64,000 nucleotides of DNA. It comes from Allofournierella massiliensis (GTDB lineage Bacteria; Bacillota; Clostridia; Oscillospirales; Ruminococcaceae). The stretch's first letter is position 1. Each line of letters begins with the position of its first letter. The notes under the pieces were generated by a model that saw only the letters and a program-made list of their open reading frames with translations, ran no database searches and was not told the DNA's origin. The stretch spans positions 62,001-126,000 of the forward strand of contig NZ_SLUM01000002.1 in NCBI RefSeq assembly GCF_004345265.1, read 5' to 3'. The position numbers were made by a program, and so were the translations under genes. Positions 7,399 through 15,935 of the stretch are shown here, in pieces.

Positions 7399-9399
7399 TT
7401 AAATCTTTTTCACAAACAGCGCTCGAATGGCATTGAGAACGGCGATAATCATTACGCCCACATCGGCAAATACCGCGAGCCACATGTTGGCCAGGCCCAG
7501 GGCAACCAGGACAAGACAGATCAGCTTGATGCCAATGGCAAAAACGATGTTCTGGTAGACAATGCCCAGACACTTGCGGCTGATCCGAATCGCTTTGGAG
7601 ATCTGCATGGGGTCATCATCCATTAGGACCACATCGGCAGCCTCAATGGCGGCGTCAGAACCCATGGCTCCCATGGCAATACCGATGTCTGCCCGGCGGA
7701 GTACCGGAGCGTCATTGATGCCATCTCCTACGAAAGCCAGCTTTTCCTTTTCCGATTTGATCTGAATTAGCTCTTCTACTTTCTCTACCTTATCAGCAGG
7801 CAGCAACTCGCTGTAGACCTCATCCAAGCCAAGAGCGGATGCTACACTGTCAGCCACCTTTTTTGCATCACCTGTGAGCATTACAGTCTTGCGAACTCCA
7901 GCCGACTTTAATGCCTGAATGGCTTCCTTGGAGTGAGGCTTCACGATGTCGGAAATAACAATGTGTCCGGCATATTTTCCGTCAATCGCCATGTGAATGA
8001 TGGTGCCTACGCTGTGGCACGGAATAGATTGAACGCCCAGACGATTCATGAGCTTGTCATTACCAGCTGCCACCTGATGACCGTCCACCGTAGCGATGAC
8101 ACCGTTGCCGCTGAGTTCCTGGATGTCAGTCACCCGGTTACGGTCGATTTCCATACCGTAGGCTTTTTGCAAACTCTTGCTGATGGGGTGGCTAGAGGCA
8201 CTTTCCGCCAGAGCAGCATATTCCACCAGCTTGCGCTCATCCATCTCGTTGTGATGAATCGCATTCACCTCAAATACACCCTGAGTCAGTGTGCCGGTCT
8301 TGTCAAAGACTACAATCTTAGCCTGTGACAGAGTCTCAAGGTAGTTGGAACCTTTGACCAGCACACCTGCCTTACTGGCTCCGCCAATCCCTGCAAAGAA
8401 GGACAGAGGGATAGAGATGACCAGTGCACAGGGACAGCTGGCAACAAGAAATGTCAGTGCCCGGTATACCCAGGTTTCCCAGCCAGCAGGAATACCCAAG
8501 GCGAACATCCGCACCAGTGGCGGCAACACAGCCAGCGCCAGCGCTGCATAGCAAACAGCCGGGGTGTAAATTTTCGCAAAACGGGAGATAAAATCTTCCG
8601 ACTTCGATTTTCGAGAAGAGGCATTTTCCACCAGGTCCAAGATTTTTGAAACCGTAGACTCACCAAATTCTTTGGTCGTCTGGATATGAAGCAGTCCGGT
8701 CATGTTAATGCATCCAGAGATAATCTCATCACCGGTCTTCACCTCACGGGGCAAACTTTCGCCGGTGAGGGCGGCAGTGTTCAGAGTGGATTCACCCTGA
8801 ACCACGGTACCGTCAATGGGAACTTTCTCGCCAGGCTGAACCACGATGATCGTACCGATTCCCACCTCATCCGGATCTACCTGTTCGAGCTTGCCATCCC
8901 GTTCAATATTGGCGTAGTCTGGACGGATGTCCATGAGTTCGCTAATGTTACGGCGAGATTTGCCAACAGCATAGGACTGGAACCATTCGCCTACCTGATA
9001 GAACAGCATCACTGCAATGGACTCCAGATAATCACCGTTTTCGTAGACAGCCAGAGCCAAAGCGCCAATGGTGGCAACTGCCATCAAGAAGTTCTCGTCA
9101 AAGACCTGGCCATTACAGATACCTCTATATGCTTTTCTCAGAATATCATAACCAATAATGAGATAGTCTACCAAATATAGCGCCAATCGTACCCAGCGCC
9201 CGGCTACACCCAACTGGTCAAAAACGTTGGACCCCAACGTTTGTAACGCCAGCAGTAATACCGTGGCAGTCAGGATTCTTCCCAACATGATTTTCTGTTT
9301 CTTTGTCATGCCGCTGCTGGGCCGCCGGCCAATCAAGAGAAGGATAATTGATAATACGGCTACCACGATCAGCAAGCCGCTTTCAATCATTTCTTGCAT
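7399..9399 (-). CDS. cadA: P1B-type heavy-metal ATPase (Cd/Zn/Co exporter) without HMA domain
   Basis: 666 residues. The membrane CPC ligand motif is at 322-324 (ASCPCAL), the phosphorylated Asp is D366 in DKTGTLT, SSHPIS is the HP motif, and GDGINDAPVL is the hinge motif. TGES in ALTGESLP marks the actuator. CPC with no CPH/SPC variation points to Zn/Cd/Pb rather than a certain ion. The usual N-terminal metal-binding domain is absent and is supplied by the separate gene at 9488. The enzyme pumps metal out of the cytoplasm. Gene order HMA-ATPase-ArsR on one strand indicates a detoxification operon. Confidence 0.92.
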   Translation of the reverse strand: MQEMIESGLLIVVAVLSIILLLIGRRPSSGMTKKQKIMLGRILTATVLLLALQTLGSNVFDQLGVAGRWVRLALYLVDYLIIGYDILRKAYRGICNGQVFDENFLMAVATIGALALAVYENGDYLESIAVMLFYQVGEWFQSYAVGKSRRNISELMDIRPDYANIERDGKLEQVDPDEVGIGTIIVVQPGEKVPIDGTVVQGESTLNTAALTGESLPREVKTGDEIISGCINMTGLLHIQTTKEFGESTVSKILDLVENASSRKSKSEDFISRFAKIYTPAVCYAALALAVLPPLVRMFALGIPAGWETWVYRALTFLVASCPCALVISIPLSFFAGIGGASKAGVLVKGSNYLETLSQAKIVVFDKTGTLTQGVFEVNAIHHNEMDERKLVEYAALAESASSHPISKSLQKAYGMEIDRNRVTDIQELSGNGVIATVDGHQVAAGNDKLMNRLGVQSIPCHSVGTIIHMAIDGKYAGHIVISDIVKPHSKEAIQALKSAGVRKTVMLTGDAKKVADSVASALGLDEVYSELLPADKVEKVEELIQIKSEKEKLAFVGDGINDAPVLRRADIGIAMGAMGSDAAIEAADVVLMDDDPMQISKAIRISRKCLGIVYQNIVFAIGIKLICLVLVALGLANMWLAVFADVGVMIIAVLNAIRALFVKKI

Positions 9400-9434
9400 A
9401 CCACTCGTTCCTTTCTATAATTTGCTTATTTGTT

Positions 9435-9471
9435 AAAAAAGTGCCCCTTTCGCCCGTAGCGTCTGGGGCAC
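9435..9471 (-). terminator. Intra-operon terminator/attenuator between HMA gene and ATPase
   Basis: On the minus strand GTGCCCC and GGGGCAC form a 7-bp stem around a 17-base loop, followed by six T. It lies between the HMA gene and the ATPase gene, so it probably makes the small protein more abundant than the pump. Confidence 0.65.
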
Positions 9472-9487
9472 CTGTGTGAAATAGACC

Positions 9488-9706
9488 TTACAGGAAGATC
9501 TCGCAGTCAGGCTCCACCTTTTTGCAAGCCTTCTGCACAGCAGCCATCACGCTGGCCGGCTCCTGACCTTCCGCAAATTCCACAATCATCTTCTGGGTCA
9601 TGAAGTTCACAGTAGCGTTCTGCACACCGCTGGTCTTGCGGGCGGCATCTTCCATCAGGTTGGCACAGTTGGCGCAGTCTACTTCGATCTTATAAGTTTT
9701 TTTCAT
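9488..9706 (-). CDS. Stand-alone HMA metal-binding protein (CopZ-like)
   Basis: 72 residues from ATG 9706, which follows AGAGGAG; a longer in-frame reading up to 9820 runs through the promoter and operator and is not used. MKKTYKIEVDCANCANLMED carries the metal-binding pair C11 and C14 in the usual first loop, and VNFMTQKMIVEF the third strand. It equals the HMA domain normally fused to the N-terminus of CadA/ZntA and presumably hands metal to the ATPase encoded downstream. Confidence 0.88.
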   Translation of the reverse strand: MKKTYKIEVDCANCANLMEDAARKTSGVQNATVNFMTQKMIVEFAEGQEPASVMAAVQKACKKVEPDCEIFL

Positions 9707-9745
9707 TTTGGAAAACTCCTCTCTTAATTTGCTCCTGTTACCCGA

Positions 9746-9804
9746 ACAATTAAACCATCGTTTAATTGTGTTTTCATCATACTTGGATAAGCCGGCCTCG
9801 TCAA
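9746..9804 (-). promoter_or_regulatory. Promoter and ArsR-type operator of the metal operon
   Basis: On the minus strand TTGACG (9799-9804) and TATGAT (9776-9781) are 17 bp apart. Just downstream, 9746-9769 is a perfect inverted repeat ACAATTAAAC-CATC-GTTTAATTGT, typical of an ArsR/SmtB operator. The repressor at 7054 would block initiation here until metal is bound. The rest of 9707-10040 holds only this and a terminator. Confidence 0.8.
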
Positions 9805-9912
9805 TGCTTTGAATGCACATCCTGCCGTTTGGGCAAAAGGTTCTTCTACTTGGGAAAATGCGACTTTATAAACACATTTCAACGTATTAACAAGGCAACA
9901 ACATCACCGCGC

Positions 9913-9957
9913 AAAAAAGGTTCTGACACGGAAGCGCTTCCATGTCAGAACCTTTTT
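9913..9957. terminator. Strong bidirectional terminator
   Basis: GGTTCTGACA, GGAAGC and their complements form a 17-bp near-perfect stem with A6 on the left and T5 on the right. It ends the radical SAM operon on the minus strand and isolates it from the metal operon promoter. Confidence 0.85.
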
Positions 9958-10040
9958 CTGTTTCACAAATTATTTTTTGTGGTTACGTCGCCCGGTATTT
10001 TCCGAGCCGCGCACTTCCTCATGGTAAAAGTAATCCACAA

Positions 10041-10886
10041 TTACGGGGTGCCAGGCTCTGCTCGTTCGTAGGGCAGCTCGTTGTCCACAAAGGGACAGTT
10101 GTATTCTTTTGCCAGCCACTCCGCTTGATCCTCCAAACCACGAAAATAGCTTCTGTCGCCCTTGTTGTAGATAACGTCGTACAACGGAACTAATTCAGGA
10201 TATTTTTTACGAATATAGTCTAAGATGTCTTTTTTGAATCCGCCACGCAGATTCAGATTTTCCAGCCATACCAGGTCGCACTGCTTTCTGACCCGGTGGA
10301 AGATTGCCTCAAAATCTGTGATGCCTGGAAAGACAGGGGCAATAAAGCATACTGTGCGAATGCCCGCATCATAGAGCCGCTTCATGGCATCCAGCCGTCG
10401 CTTGATGCTGACGGCATTGTCCATATCATTTTTAAAGCCTTCATCCAATGTATTAATCGACCAGGAAACCGTGACCTTTCCCAGTTCTTTCAGAAGGTCG
10501 ATGTCACGGATTACCAAGTCTGACTTGGTACAGATGAGAATTTCTGCCTCGCTGCCTCGGAGCTGCTCAAGAAGCTTTCGGGTGTTCTGGAACTGAGCCT
10601 CCTGGGGCAGATAGCCATCGGTCACAGAACCGATAACTACGCGCTGCCCTTTGTACTTTTGTGGATTTTTGATTACTGACCAATGCTTCACATCCAGGAA
10701 TGTGCCCCATGGTTCGGTGTGCCCGGTAAATCGCTTCATAAACGAGGCGTAGCAGTATTTACAGCCATGGGTACAGCCCACATAAGGATTGACGGAATAG
10801 CCGCCCACCGGCAGGGTGGATTTTGTCATAATATTTTTGGTTTCGACACCCTGAATCAGAATGCTACTATCGTTCATTTCTGCCAT
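10041..10886 (-). CDS. SplB-like radical SAM protein
   Basis: 281 residues from ATG 10886, chosen because GGAGG precedes it; the frame is open further upstream only by overlap. The radical SAM cluster ligands are C38, C42 and C45 in CTHGCKYCYA, and GSVTDGYLPQE and TVSWSINTLDE match the core barrel of the SplB/Rv2578c group (spore photoproduct lyase-like). Substrate is unknown; none of the flanking genes points to UV repair. It overlaps the end of the upstream radical SAM gene by 13 bp, so the two are translationally coupled. Confidence 0.82.
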   Translation of the reverse strand: MAEMNDSSILIQGVETKNIMTKSTLPVGGYSVNPYVGCTHGCKYCYASFMKRFTGHTEPWGTFLDVKHWSVIKNPQKYKGQRVVIGSVTDGYLPQEAQFQNTRKLLEQLRGSEAEILICTKSDLVIRDIDLLKELGKVTVSWSINTLDEGFKNDMDNAVSIKRRLDAMKRLYDAGIRTVCFIAPVFPGITDFEAIFHRVRKQCDLVWLENLNLRGGFKKDILDYIRKKYPELVPLYDVIYNKGDRSYFRGLEDQAEWLAKEYNCPFVDNELPYERAEPGTP

Positions 10887-11563
10887 GTTTTCTGTTCCTC
10901 CAACACCCGGTAAAAGGCCGGGGGAAATTCCTGTACCATCTGTGTCTCTCCCATGATAGGAAGCAGATCTTCTTTCATGAATACCGGGATACCACGCGCA
11001 TGGGCCTGATGTGTCAGATTCCACACCCATTCCGGTTTCGATACGGATTTGCCCTTCCTATGTCCGGTCTCAGTTCCAATGACGATCCACTCAATTCCGG
11101 TAAAATCCACCACGCCAATATCATCAAACATAGGTTCAAAGGTCACATGATAGTGTCCGCCATGGATATGCTCCTGCAAAGTCTGGATACGTTTTTTCTC
11201 TTTGCTGGAGGTAACAGTCACACCAAACCAAGCATTTCCCAGGGCAGTGGAAAATACAATCGTTTCCGGTTGCTTGGTCAAAAACAGATATTGGTGCTGC
11301 GGATTTTCAGTCATCTTGGCAAATATCTGTTCCCGCCAATCCGGCTCCCAGCGGGAAAAATCGCTCATCCCGGTGAGCAGGAAATTCTGTGGGCGCTTTT
11401 TCTCCATCAGCCGTAGCTTATTGGGGAAAAATACCGGCTTTTCAAAGTCGTCAATCATGTGAAACCGTCGGACATTGTTTCTGGCATAGCAGTAGCTGCA
11501 ACCAATCGTACATCCGATCACCAGATTCATATTCTGAATGCAGTCTTTAATACAGACAGCCAC
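10874..11563 (-). CDS. DUF5131 (phage Gp37/Gp68-like) radical SAM-type protein
   Basis: 229 residues. CTIGCSYCYA places cluster-type cysteines at 18, 22 and 25, and WFGVTVTSSKEKKRIQTLQ plus FEPMFDDIG and WIVIGTETG are hallmarks of the Gp37/Gp68 family, found in phages and bacteria with no proven reaction. Homologues are commonly near 230-260 residues, so this one seems full length. It overlaps the SplB-like gene, suggesting two radical SAM enzymes acting together. Confidence 0.82.
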   Translation of the reverse strand: MAVCIKDCIQNMNLVIGCTIGCSYCYARNNVRRFHMIDDFEKPVFFPNKLRLMEKKRPQNFLLTGMSDFSRWEPDWREQIFAKMTENPQHQYLFLTKQPETIVFSTALGNAWFGVTVTSSKEKKRIQTLQEHIHGGHYHVTFEPMFDDIGVVDFTGIEWIVIGTETGHRKGKSVSKPEWVWNLTHQAHARGIPVFMKEDLLPIMGETQMVQEFPPAFYRVLEEQKTWQK

Positions 11564-11591
11564 CGCTGACGCCTCCTTACCGTTTTAGAAT

Positions 11592-12095
11592 TCAGCCTTC
11601 TGCCGCAGGTGCGACTTTCCCGAACCCATTCCAGGCATACAGGCCTTTTCTGTCCTCATCACCCAGGAACTTGTCTACCTGGCAGATGTGCAGGATATGG
11701 TCGCCAACATCTACAGACTGCTGTAAGGTTGCTACGATAGCCAGTCGGGTGTCCACGGGAATCCGGATGTCGCTACCGTCCACCGCCTTCATTTCAATGT
11801 GGTTTTCGACAACCTTGTTGGTGGTCGCACCGGTGGAACTGCCACAGGCCATCACTGTGTCAGCCAAGCTTTTGCCGGGAACCGTGACGATAACTTTTCC
11901 AGTCTCACGCACGCGCTTACCGGTGTGGGATTGTTTTCCGGCGGCAAAGCCGATCATCGGCGGATTGAAGGAGAGATAGGAAACGAAGCAAATGGGGGCC
12001 AGATTGGTGGTCCCATTTTCATTCAGCGAGCAAATCAGGGTCAGAGGATTGGGCGAGGTATAGGCCGTTGCCTCCATAATGTTCAGTTCTTTCAT
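11592..12095 (-). CDS. Flavin reductase-like FMN-binding protein
   Basis: 167 residues from ATG 12095 (RBS AGAAAGG); a longer frame to 12155 lacks a ribosome binding site. SPNPLTLICSLNENGTTNLAP, then SYLSFNPPMIGFA, and later SLADTVMACGSSTG are the split-barrel FMN-binding signature of the flavin reductase/HpaC-like family in anaerobes. It likely moves electrons from NAD(P)H to flavin or another acceptor. It is divergent from an HxlR regulator, a frequent pairing for redox genes. Confidence 0.8.
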   Translation of the reverse strand: MKELNIMEATAYTSPNPLTLICSLNENGTTNLAPICFVSYLSFNPPMIGFAAGKQSHTGKRVRETGKVIVTVPGKSLADTVMACGSSTGATTNKVVENHIEMKAVDGSDIRIPVDTRLAIVATLQQSVDVGDHILHICQVDKFLGDEDRKGLYAWNGFGKVAPAAEG

Positions 12096-12249
12096 AAGAA
12101 TCGGACCTTTCTGATAAATTTCATGCATTGACCCTACGGCCAACTTATGATACATTTATTATACCTAATAGCAATATTTGTTCAAGTACGCAAATTATTT
12201 GTACCTGGTATCAAAAAATATACTGCAAAAGACGAGGAACGATCCAATT

Positions 12250-12603
12250 ATGACTTATGAAGAATTCAAAGAAAAGGTTGGCAGTATCATTCTAACCGGC
12301 AAGGGCAACTGCCCGGTTACACCGGTGGTTCAAATGCTGCAGGGCAAATGGAAACTCCAAATTCTCTATGAACTATGCATCAAGTGTCCCATGCGGTTTG
12401 GCGAACTGAAAAAAGTTCTCAAGCCCATCACCAACACAGCTCTGACCAACGCCCTGAAGGAACTGGAAGCGGATGAATTGGTTCAGCGTATCCAATACAA
12501 TGAAATGCCCCTGCGCGTGGAGTACTCCCTCACCGAGAAAGGGCAAGATCTGCTGCCTGTTTTTTATGCCATCTCCCAGTGGGGTATGAAGTATATACCA
12601 TAA
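12250..12603 (+). CDS. HxlR-family winged-helix regulator
   Basis: 117 residues from ATG 12250 after GAGGAA. GNCPVTPVVQMLQGKWKLQI has the conserved N-terminal Cys and the GKW start of helix 2, followed by MRFGELKKVLKPITNTALTN and the wing RVEYSLTEKG. HxlR proteins respond to reactive electrophiles or redox state through that Cys. It probably controls the divergent flavin reductase. Confidence 0.88.
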   Translation: MTYEEFKEKVGSIILTGKGNCPVTPVVQMLQGKWKLQILYELCIKCPMRFGELKKVLKPITNTALTNALKELEADELVQRIQYNEMPLRVEYSLTEKGQDLLPVFYAISQWGMKYIP

Positions 12604-12636
12604 TTCTGAATATAATAGTGCCTTTTTAGAAGATAG

Positions 12637-12683
12637 AAGCCGGGAAGTATTGGTGTTAGCCCAACTCCCCGGCTTTATTTTTT
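12637..12683 (+). terminator. Terminator after the HxlR gene
   Basis: AAGCCGGGAAGT pairs with ACTCCCCGGCTT (one mismatch) and is followed by TATTTTTTTC on the plus strand. Confidence 0.75.
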
Positions 12684-12765
12684 TCATTTACTAACGTGGT
12701 TCGATTGTCAAGGGTATTACGAACAATATTTTATAGCTTTGCCAAGTAAGGGAGTAAAATGTGTT

Positions 12766-13563
12766 TTAAAACGACAAAGTTTCACCGTCAGCAGGGATCT
12801 TCACTTTAGAAAGAAGATTCTGTGATTCCAACTTTTCACGTAAAGAGGTGCGAGAAAGAGAAGCATGTGCCACATTATCCATATGACTGATAATAATATC
12901 TGCTTCTGGAGCGTGTGCGATTACTTCCGCCACATCTGCGGCATCCATGATCAGTCTGCCAAAATCAACAAGTTCCGCAGCGCAGGCATTTAATATGATA
13001 ACGCCAGGCTGAAAGCGTCTCAAGCTTTTCTCTACCTGTTCATACCAAATGGTGTCCCCAGCGAGATAAAGAGTTTTTTCCTCTCCTTCCATCATAAAGC
13101 CCATAGCTGAACCACAGGGAATCGTCACGCCATGTCGTGCCGGTACATTTGTCACGGTTACTTCTCCAATAGAGAGACCAGACTGCGGTAAAATTCTTAC
13201 ATCCTTAAATCCCGACCGAACAAAAATCTGCGCGTCTTCATCATTTTGTACCAGTACAGGTGTTTCCTTGTTTAATACATTCCCAACTGTTCCGTCCATC
13301 TCCATATCAATATGATCCGGATGGATATGAGTAACAATATAATAGTCCACATCAGAAAGAATTTCATCAACAGTTGTGGGCAGCGGACAGATGGGCATGG
13401 AAATAAATGTTTTCTGCGAATCTGGCGTTTTAAATGGAATAGATTCCGGAAGTCCGGCAAAACAACCAAAACCGTCCTTGGGAGCGAGCCACGGATCAAC
13501 TAAAAACACCTTCCCACCATAGTGAATCTTAATGGTTGCATTTCGTATCTGTTGAATGAGCAT
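12766..13563 (-). CDS. UlaG-like metallo-beta-lactamase-fold hydrolase
   Basis: 265 residues. THIHPDHID gives the metal ligands H79, H81, D83 and H84; ARHG, LAGDTIWYE and IISHMDN supply the later His and Asp ligands. The overall layout (LIQQIRNATIKIHYGGKVFLVDP at the start) is that of UlaG/YtnP-like hydrolases. The substrate is not deducible. It may be the last gene of the sirtuin operon, 197 bp after the TIGR04076-like gene. A paralogue with an altered active site lies at 23788. Confidence 0.85.
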   Translation of the reverse strand: MLIQQIRNATIKIHYGGKVFLVDPWLAPKDGFGCFAGLPESIPFKTPDSQKTFISMPICPLPTTVDEILSDVDYYIVTHIHPDHIDMEMDGTVGNVLNKETPVLVQNDEDAQIFVRSGFKDVRILPQSGLSIGEVTVTNVPARHGVTIPCGSAMGFMMEGEEKTLYLAGDTIWYEQVEKSLRRFQPGVIILNACAAELVDFGRLIMDAADVAEVIAHAPEADIIISHMDNVAHASLSRTSLREKLESQNLLSKVKIPADGETLSF

Positions 13564-13760
13564 AATGTATTCTCCTGCTTGATTTTAAATATTAAAAACT
13601 AACTATAATAATTTCTACCATCTGCAAATAGGCATCGTCGATTATGATCCCCTTAAACTTTATGCTGCTCTCTTTCCAATCTTTTGAGATCGCATTTGAC
13701 AACAGTGGACCGCAATCAACTTCTTCTTGGACAAGCTTTTCATTCGTCCCAGTGTATTCT

Positions 13761-14069
13761 CTACTCCACCTCTAAGAGAAAAATAACCGGCCGGATGCCA
13801 TCCGGACAAGCGAATACGCCAATCGTATCATTATTTAGCCAAGTACCAGAAGGCTGGACCAACTCTCCCATGGATAGCTGATGTACCATGGGAGCAATCA
13901 CCTGCCAGGCAACTCCACACATCTCTTCTGGCGGATGGACACCGTCGCTGTATAGCACTTGACCTTTTTGATGAAAAGGACACATTCCTGAATTAGGAAT
14001 CGCATACCGTTCTGCCAATTCCTGATCGTACTCCGTCCGCAACACGGTGATTTTAACCTTTTTATTCAC
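13761..14069 (-). CDS. TIGR04076-family small protein
   Basis: 102 residues from GTG 14069, chosen because AAAGGAGGG precedes it at normal distance and the ATG at 14087 overlaps that ribosome binding site. KVKITVLR, CPFHQKGQVLYSDGVHPPEEMC and GVFACPDGIRPVIFLLE match a family of small proteins with conserved CP motifs, of unknown role, common in anaerobes beside oxidoreductases. It follows the three sirtuin genes on the same strand by 135 bp. Confidence 0.72.
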   Translation of the reverse strand: MNKKVKITVLRTEYDQELAERYAIPNSGMCPFHQKGQVLYSDGVHPPEEMCGVAWQVIAPMVHQLSMGELVQPSGTWLNNDTIGVFACPDGIRPVIFLLEVE

Positions 14070-14204
14070 TATCAACCCTCCTTTCAAATTGTTTGGTGTC
14101 GTGCGTTTTTGTGCGTCTATCAGTATCAGATGTCAAAGCCTGTACGTTCTGTTCGAGAAAATAATGCCATCACTTATGGCCATTTTGAACTTACTCTGGA
14201 ACTC

Positions 14205-15041
14205 TCACACCTCGCATGCCGCCCGGAGAGCAGGCAGCAGCTCATCCAGCCGTCCGTCCAGTCCGAAGGACTTCTCCTGGATATTGTCCGCAATGTAGAT
14301 CTCTCCCAGATTGATAGTCACATAAGTCGCGTTTGGCTCGCCAGCCACCAGGCGCATCATTGGGGCCTTAATTAGCTGATTGCGCCAACCAATGCCCAGC
14401 TCCAGAACCATCAGCTTTTCCCCGTGATAGGTATTCAGAAAGTTCTGGAACCGTACCTGGGCAGCAACATCTGAAATCATTCTCTGACCCGCCCCCATGT
14501 GGATGTCCATGGGACCCCCGCACTTGGGACAGCGCGGCACCAACTCTGTAGGCACATGGCCGCCCTGTTCCACATCTGATAATTTTTCGGCCAACTCCAG
14601 ACTGGGATAGCGGGTGTCGTGGCAAGGGCGAGCACACTGCATAGTAATCCAGTTGCCCTCAATCTCATAGATTTTCGACGGATCGAAGCCACACAGTTCA
14701 AAGTGGCCTTCTCCGTTTGACGTGACGACAAAGTAATCTTTCTCTCCCACAATGGCCTTCAAATCCTTCATCACCGGCGTGGGCCGGTATTGTCCACAAT
14801 AATGATGGATGAGCCGGCCCCAGAAAGCCCATTTTTCCTCCTCTCTGGGCCATCCAGCCATCATTCCCTGCAAAATGCACCCTATGCCGTATTTCCGTTT
14901 GAAATCCCCAAACAGTCTTTCAAAGGCTGCATTGTCCGCAAACAAGTTCAGTCCTTCCGTGATGGACAGGCCGTTACTGGCCCCGATCAGGATAGCGTCC
15001 GCATCTTTAAATTTTTCTGCGATTGGTTTCCAATCAATCAT
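14205..15041 (-). CDS. SirTM-like sirtuin C, divergent active site
   Basis: 278 residues with GASNG at 20-24 in place of GAGIS, and a zinc ribbon C136, C140, C171, C174. In SirTM enzymes, which ADP-ribosylate lipoylated GcvH-like carriers, TTNxDxQF and a Gln replace the canonical TQNxD and His. Here even those are changed: TSNGEGHF (107-114) lacks the Asp, and E128 occupies the Gln position. It may be a regulatory or substrate-binding paralogue. It is third in a tandem of three, 12 bp after sirtuin B. Confidence 0.78.
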   Translation of the reverse strand: MIDWKPIAEKFKDADAILIGASNGLSITEGLNLFADNAAFERLFGDFKRKYGIGCILQGMMAGWPREEEKWAFWGRLIHHYCGQYRPTPVMKDLKAIVGEKDYFVVTSNGEGHFELCGFDPSKIYEIEGNWITMQCARPCHDTRYPSLELAEKLSDVEQGGHVPTELVPRCPKCGGPMDIHMGAGQRMISDVAAQVRFQNFLNTYHGEKLMVLELGIGWRNQLIKAPMMRLVAGEPNATYVTINLGEIYIADNIQEKSFGLDGRLDELLPALRAACEV

Positions 15042-15053
15042 GCTCTTTCTCCC

Positions 15054-15935
15054 CTATTTTACTTTTGTTGCGCTGGATCGCTTCGGACGAAGAGCAGCCA
15101 GCGTTTCCGCCAAATCTCCTTGCAGATACAGACTGCGTCCCCTCAGATGCTCTGGCACATGCGATGCCTCTCGATTGAGACAAGCATAGAAGACGTTTTC
15201 GTTTTTGGCCGTAAGCTCCCAGAAGGGCAGTTTGATAATACTGGGTGTCATCTCACCCACCCCAAGTTCCAACAGCAGAAGTTTCTGGTCGGACTTTTCC
15301 ATGATCCAGTGCCGCAGGAATCTATGGTAGCGGTTCAGATTGTCCTGCCAGAAGGGTCCCTCCAGGAAGGTATCGTCTCGCACCCAAGGAACCAGCACTC
15401 GCCCGCAATCCGGGCAACGTGGAACAGCCTCTTCCGGCAGGCGAACCCCTATCAAGCGATCGGTCAGTTCCTTCACCAGCTCGCGGTTTTCCCAAATGTC
15501 GTCCCGGCAGGGCTGACTGCACTGACAGTAGCTGAAGTCTCCCTGAAAAGCGCAAATTTGTTGCTGAGGAAATACCCGAAAAAACTGCTGATCCACATTA
15601 GTGGTCAGCACAAAGACGGGTTTATCCGCAACAAGTGCTTGCAGGTCCAGATAGGGCTGCCCTGTAGGGGCTTCCCACATGAAGCGCATATATTGGCTGT
15701 AATACCCCCACTGTTCCCCATAGCTGGAAAAGCAGTGGTAGAAACCAGCCAGTGGCGAGGTAAACGCATACTGTTCTCGAAAGGGAGCCAATGTCTCCGA
15801 AAGCTCCGGTGACCAGTGATAGTGGTTGTATCCGGCCGCGCTTGACAGGCCGGAGCCACCACCGATCACGATGGCATCTGCTTGATCGATGCGCTCGGCA
15901 AGTTCCCGAAGCGCTGCCTGGTTTCCACCGCTCAT
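15054..15935 (-). CDS. SirTM-like sirtuin B
   Basis: 293 residues. GGGSGLS (25-31) is the nucleotide-binding loop, TTNVDQQF (111-118) the NAD ribose motif of class M sirtuins, Q131 in FQGDFS the residue replacing the canonical His, and cysteines at 139 and 143 plus CPDC downstream form the zinc site. Its ATG overlaps the stop of sirtuin A (ATGA), so translation is coupled. NAD-dependent mono-ADP-ribosylation is the known family activity; the target here is unknown because no GcvH-like, LplA or macrodomain gene is nearby. Confidence 0.82.
   Translation of the reverse strand: MSGGNQAALRELAERIDQADAIVIGGGSGLSSAAGYNHYHWSPELSETLAPFREQYAFTSPLAGFYHCFSSYGEQWGYYSQYMRFMWEAPTGQPYLDLQALVADKPVFVLTTNVDQQFFRVFPQQQICAFQGDFSYCQCSQPCRDDIWENRELVKELTDRLIGVRLPEEAVPRCPDCGRVLVPWVRDDTFLEGPFWQDNLNRYHRFLRHWIMEKSDQKLLLLELGVGEMTPSIIKLPFWELTAKNENVFYACLNREASHVPEHLRGRSLYLQGDLAETLAALRPKRSSATKVK

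Noticed and set aside
9707-9820. N-terminal extension of the HMA protein
   Set aside because: It would translate the operator and promoter; a ribosome binding site precedes the internal ATG at 9706.
12178-12249. Upstream start for the HxlR gene
   Set aside because: The extension lies in the divergent promoter region and lacks a ribosome binding site; ATG 12250 has GAGGAA.
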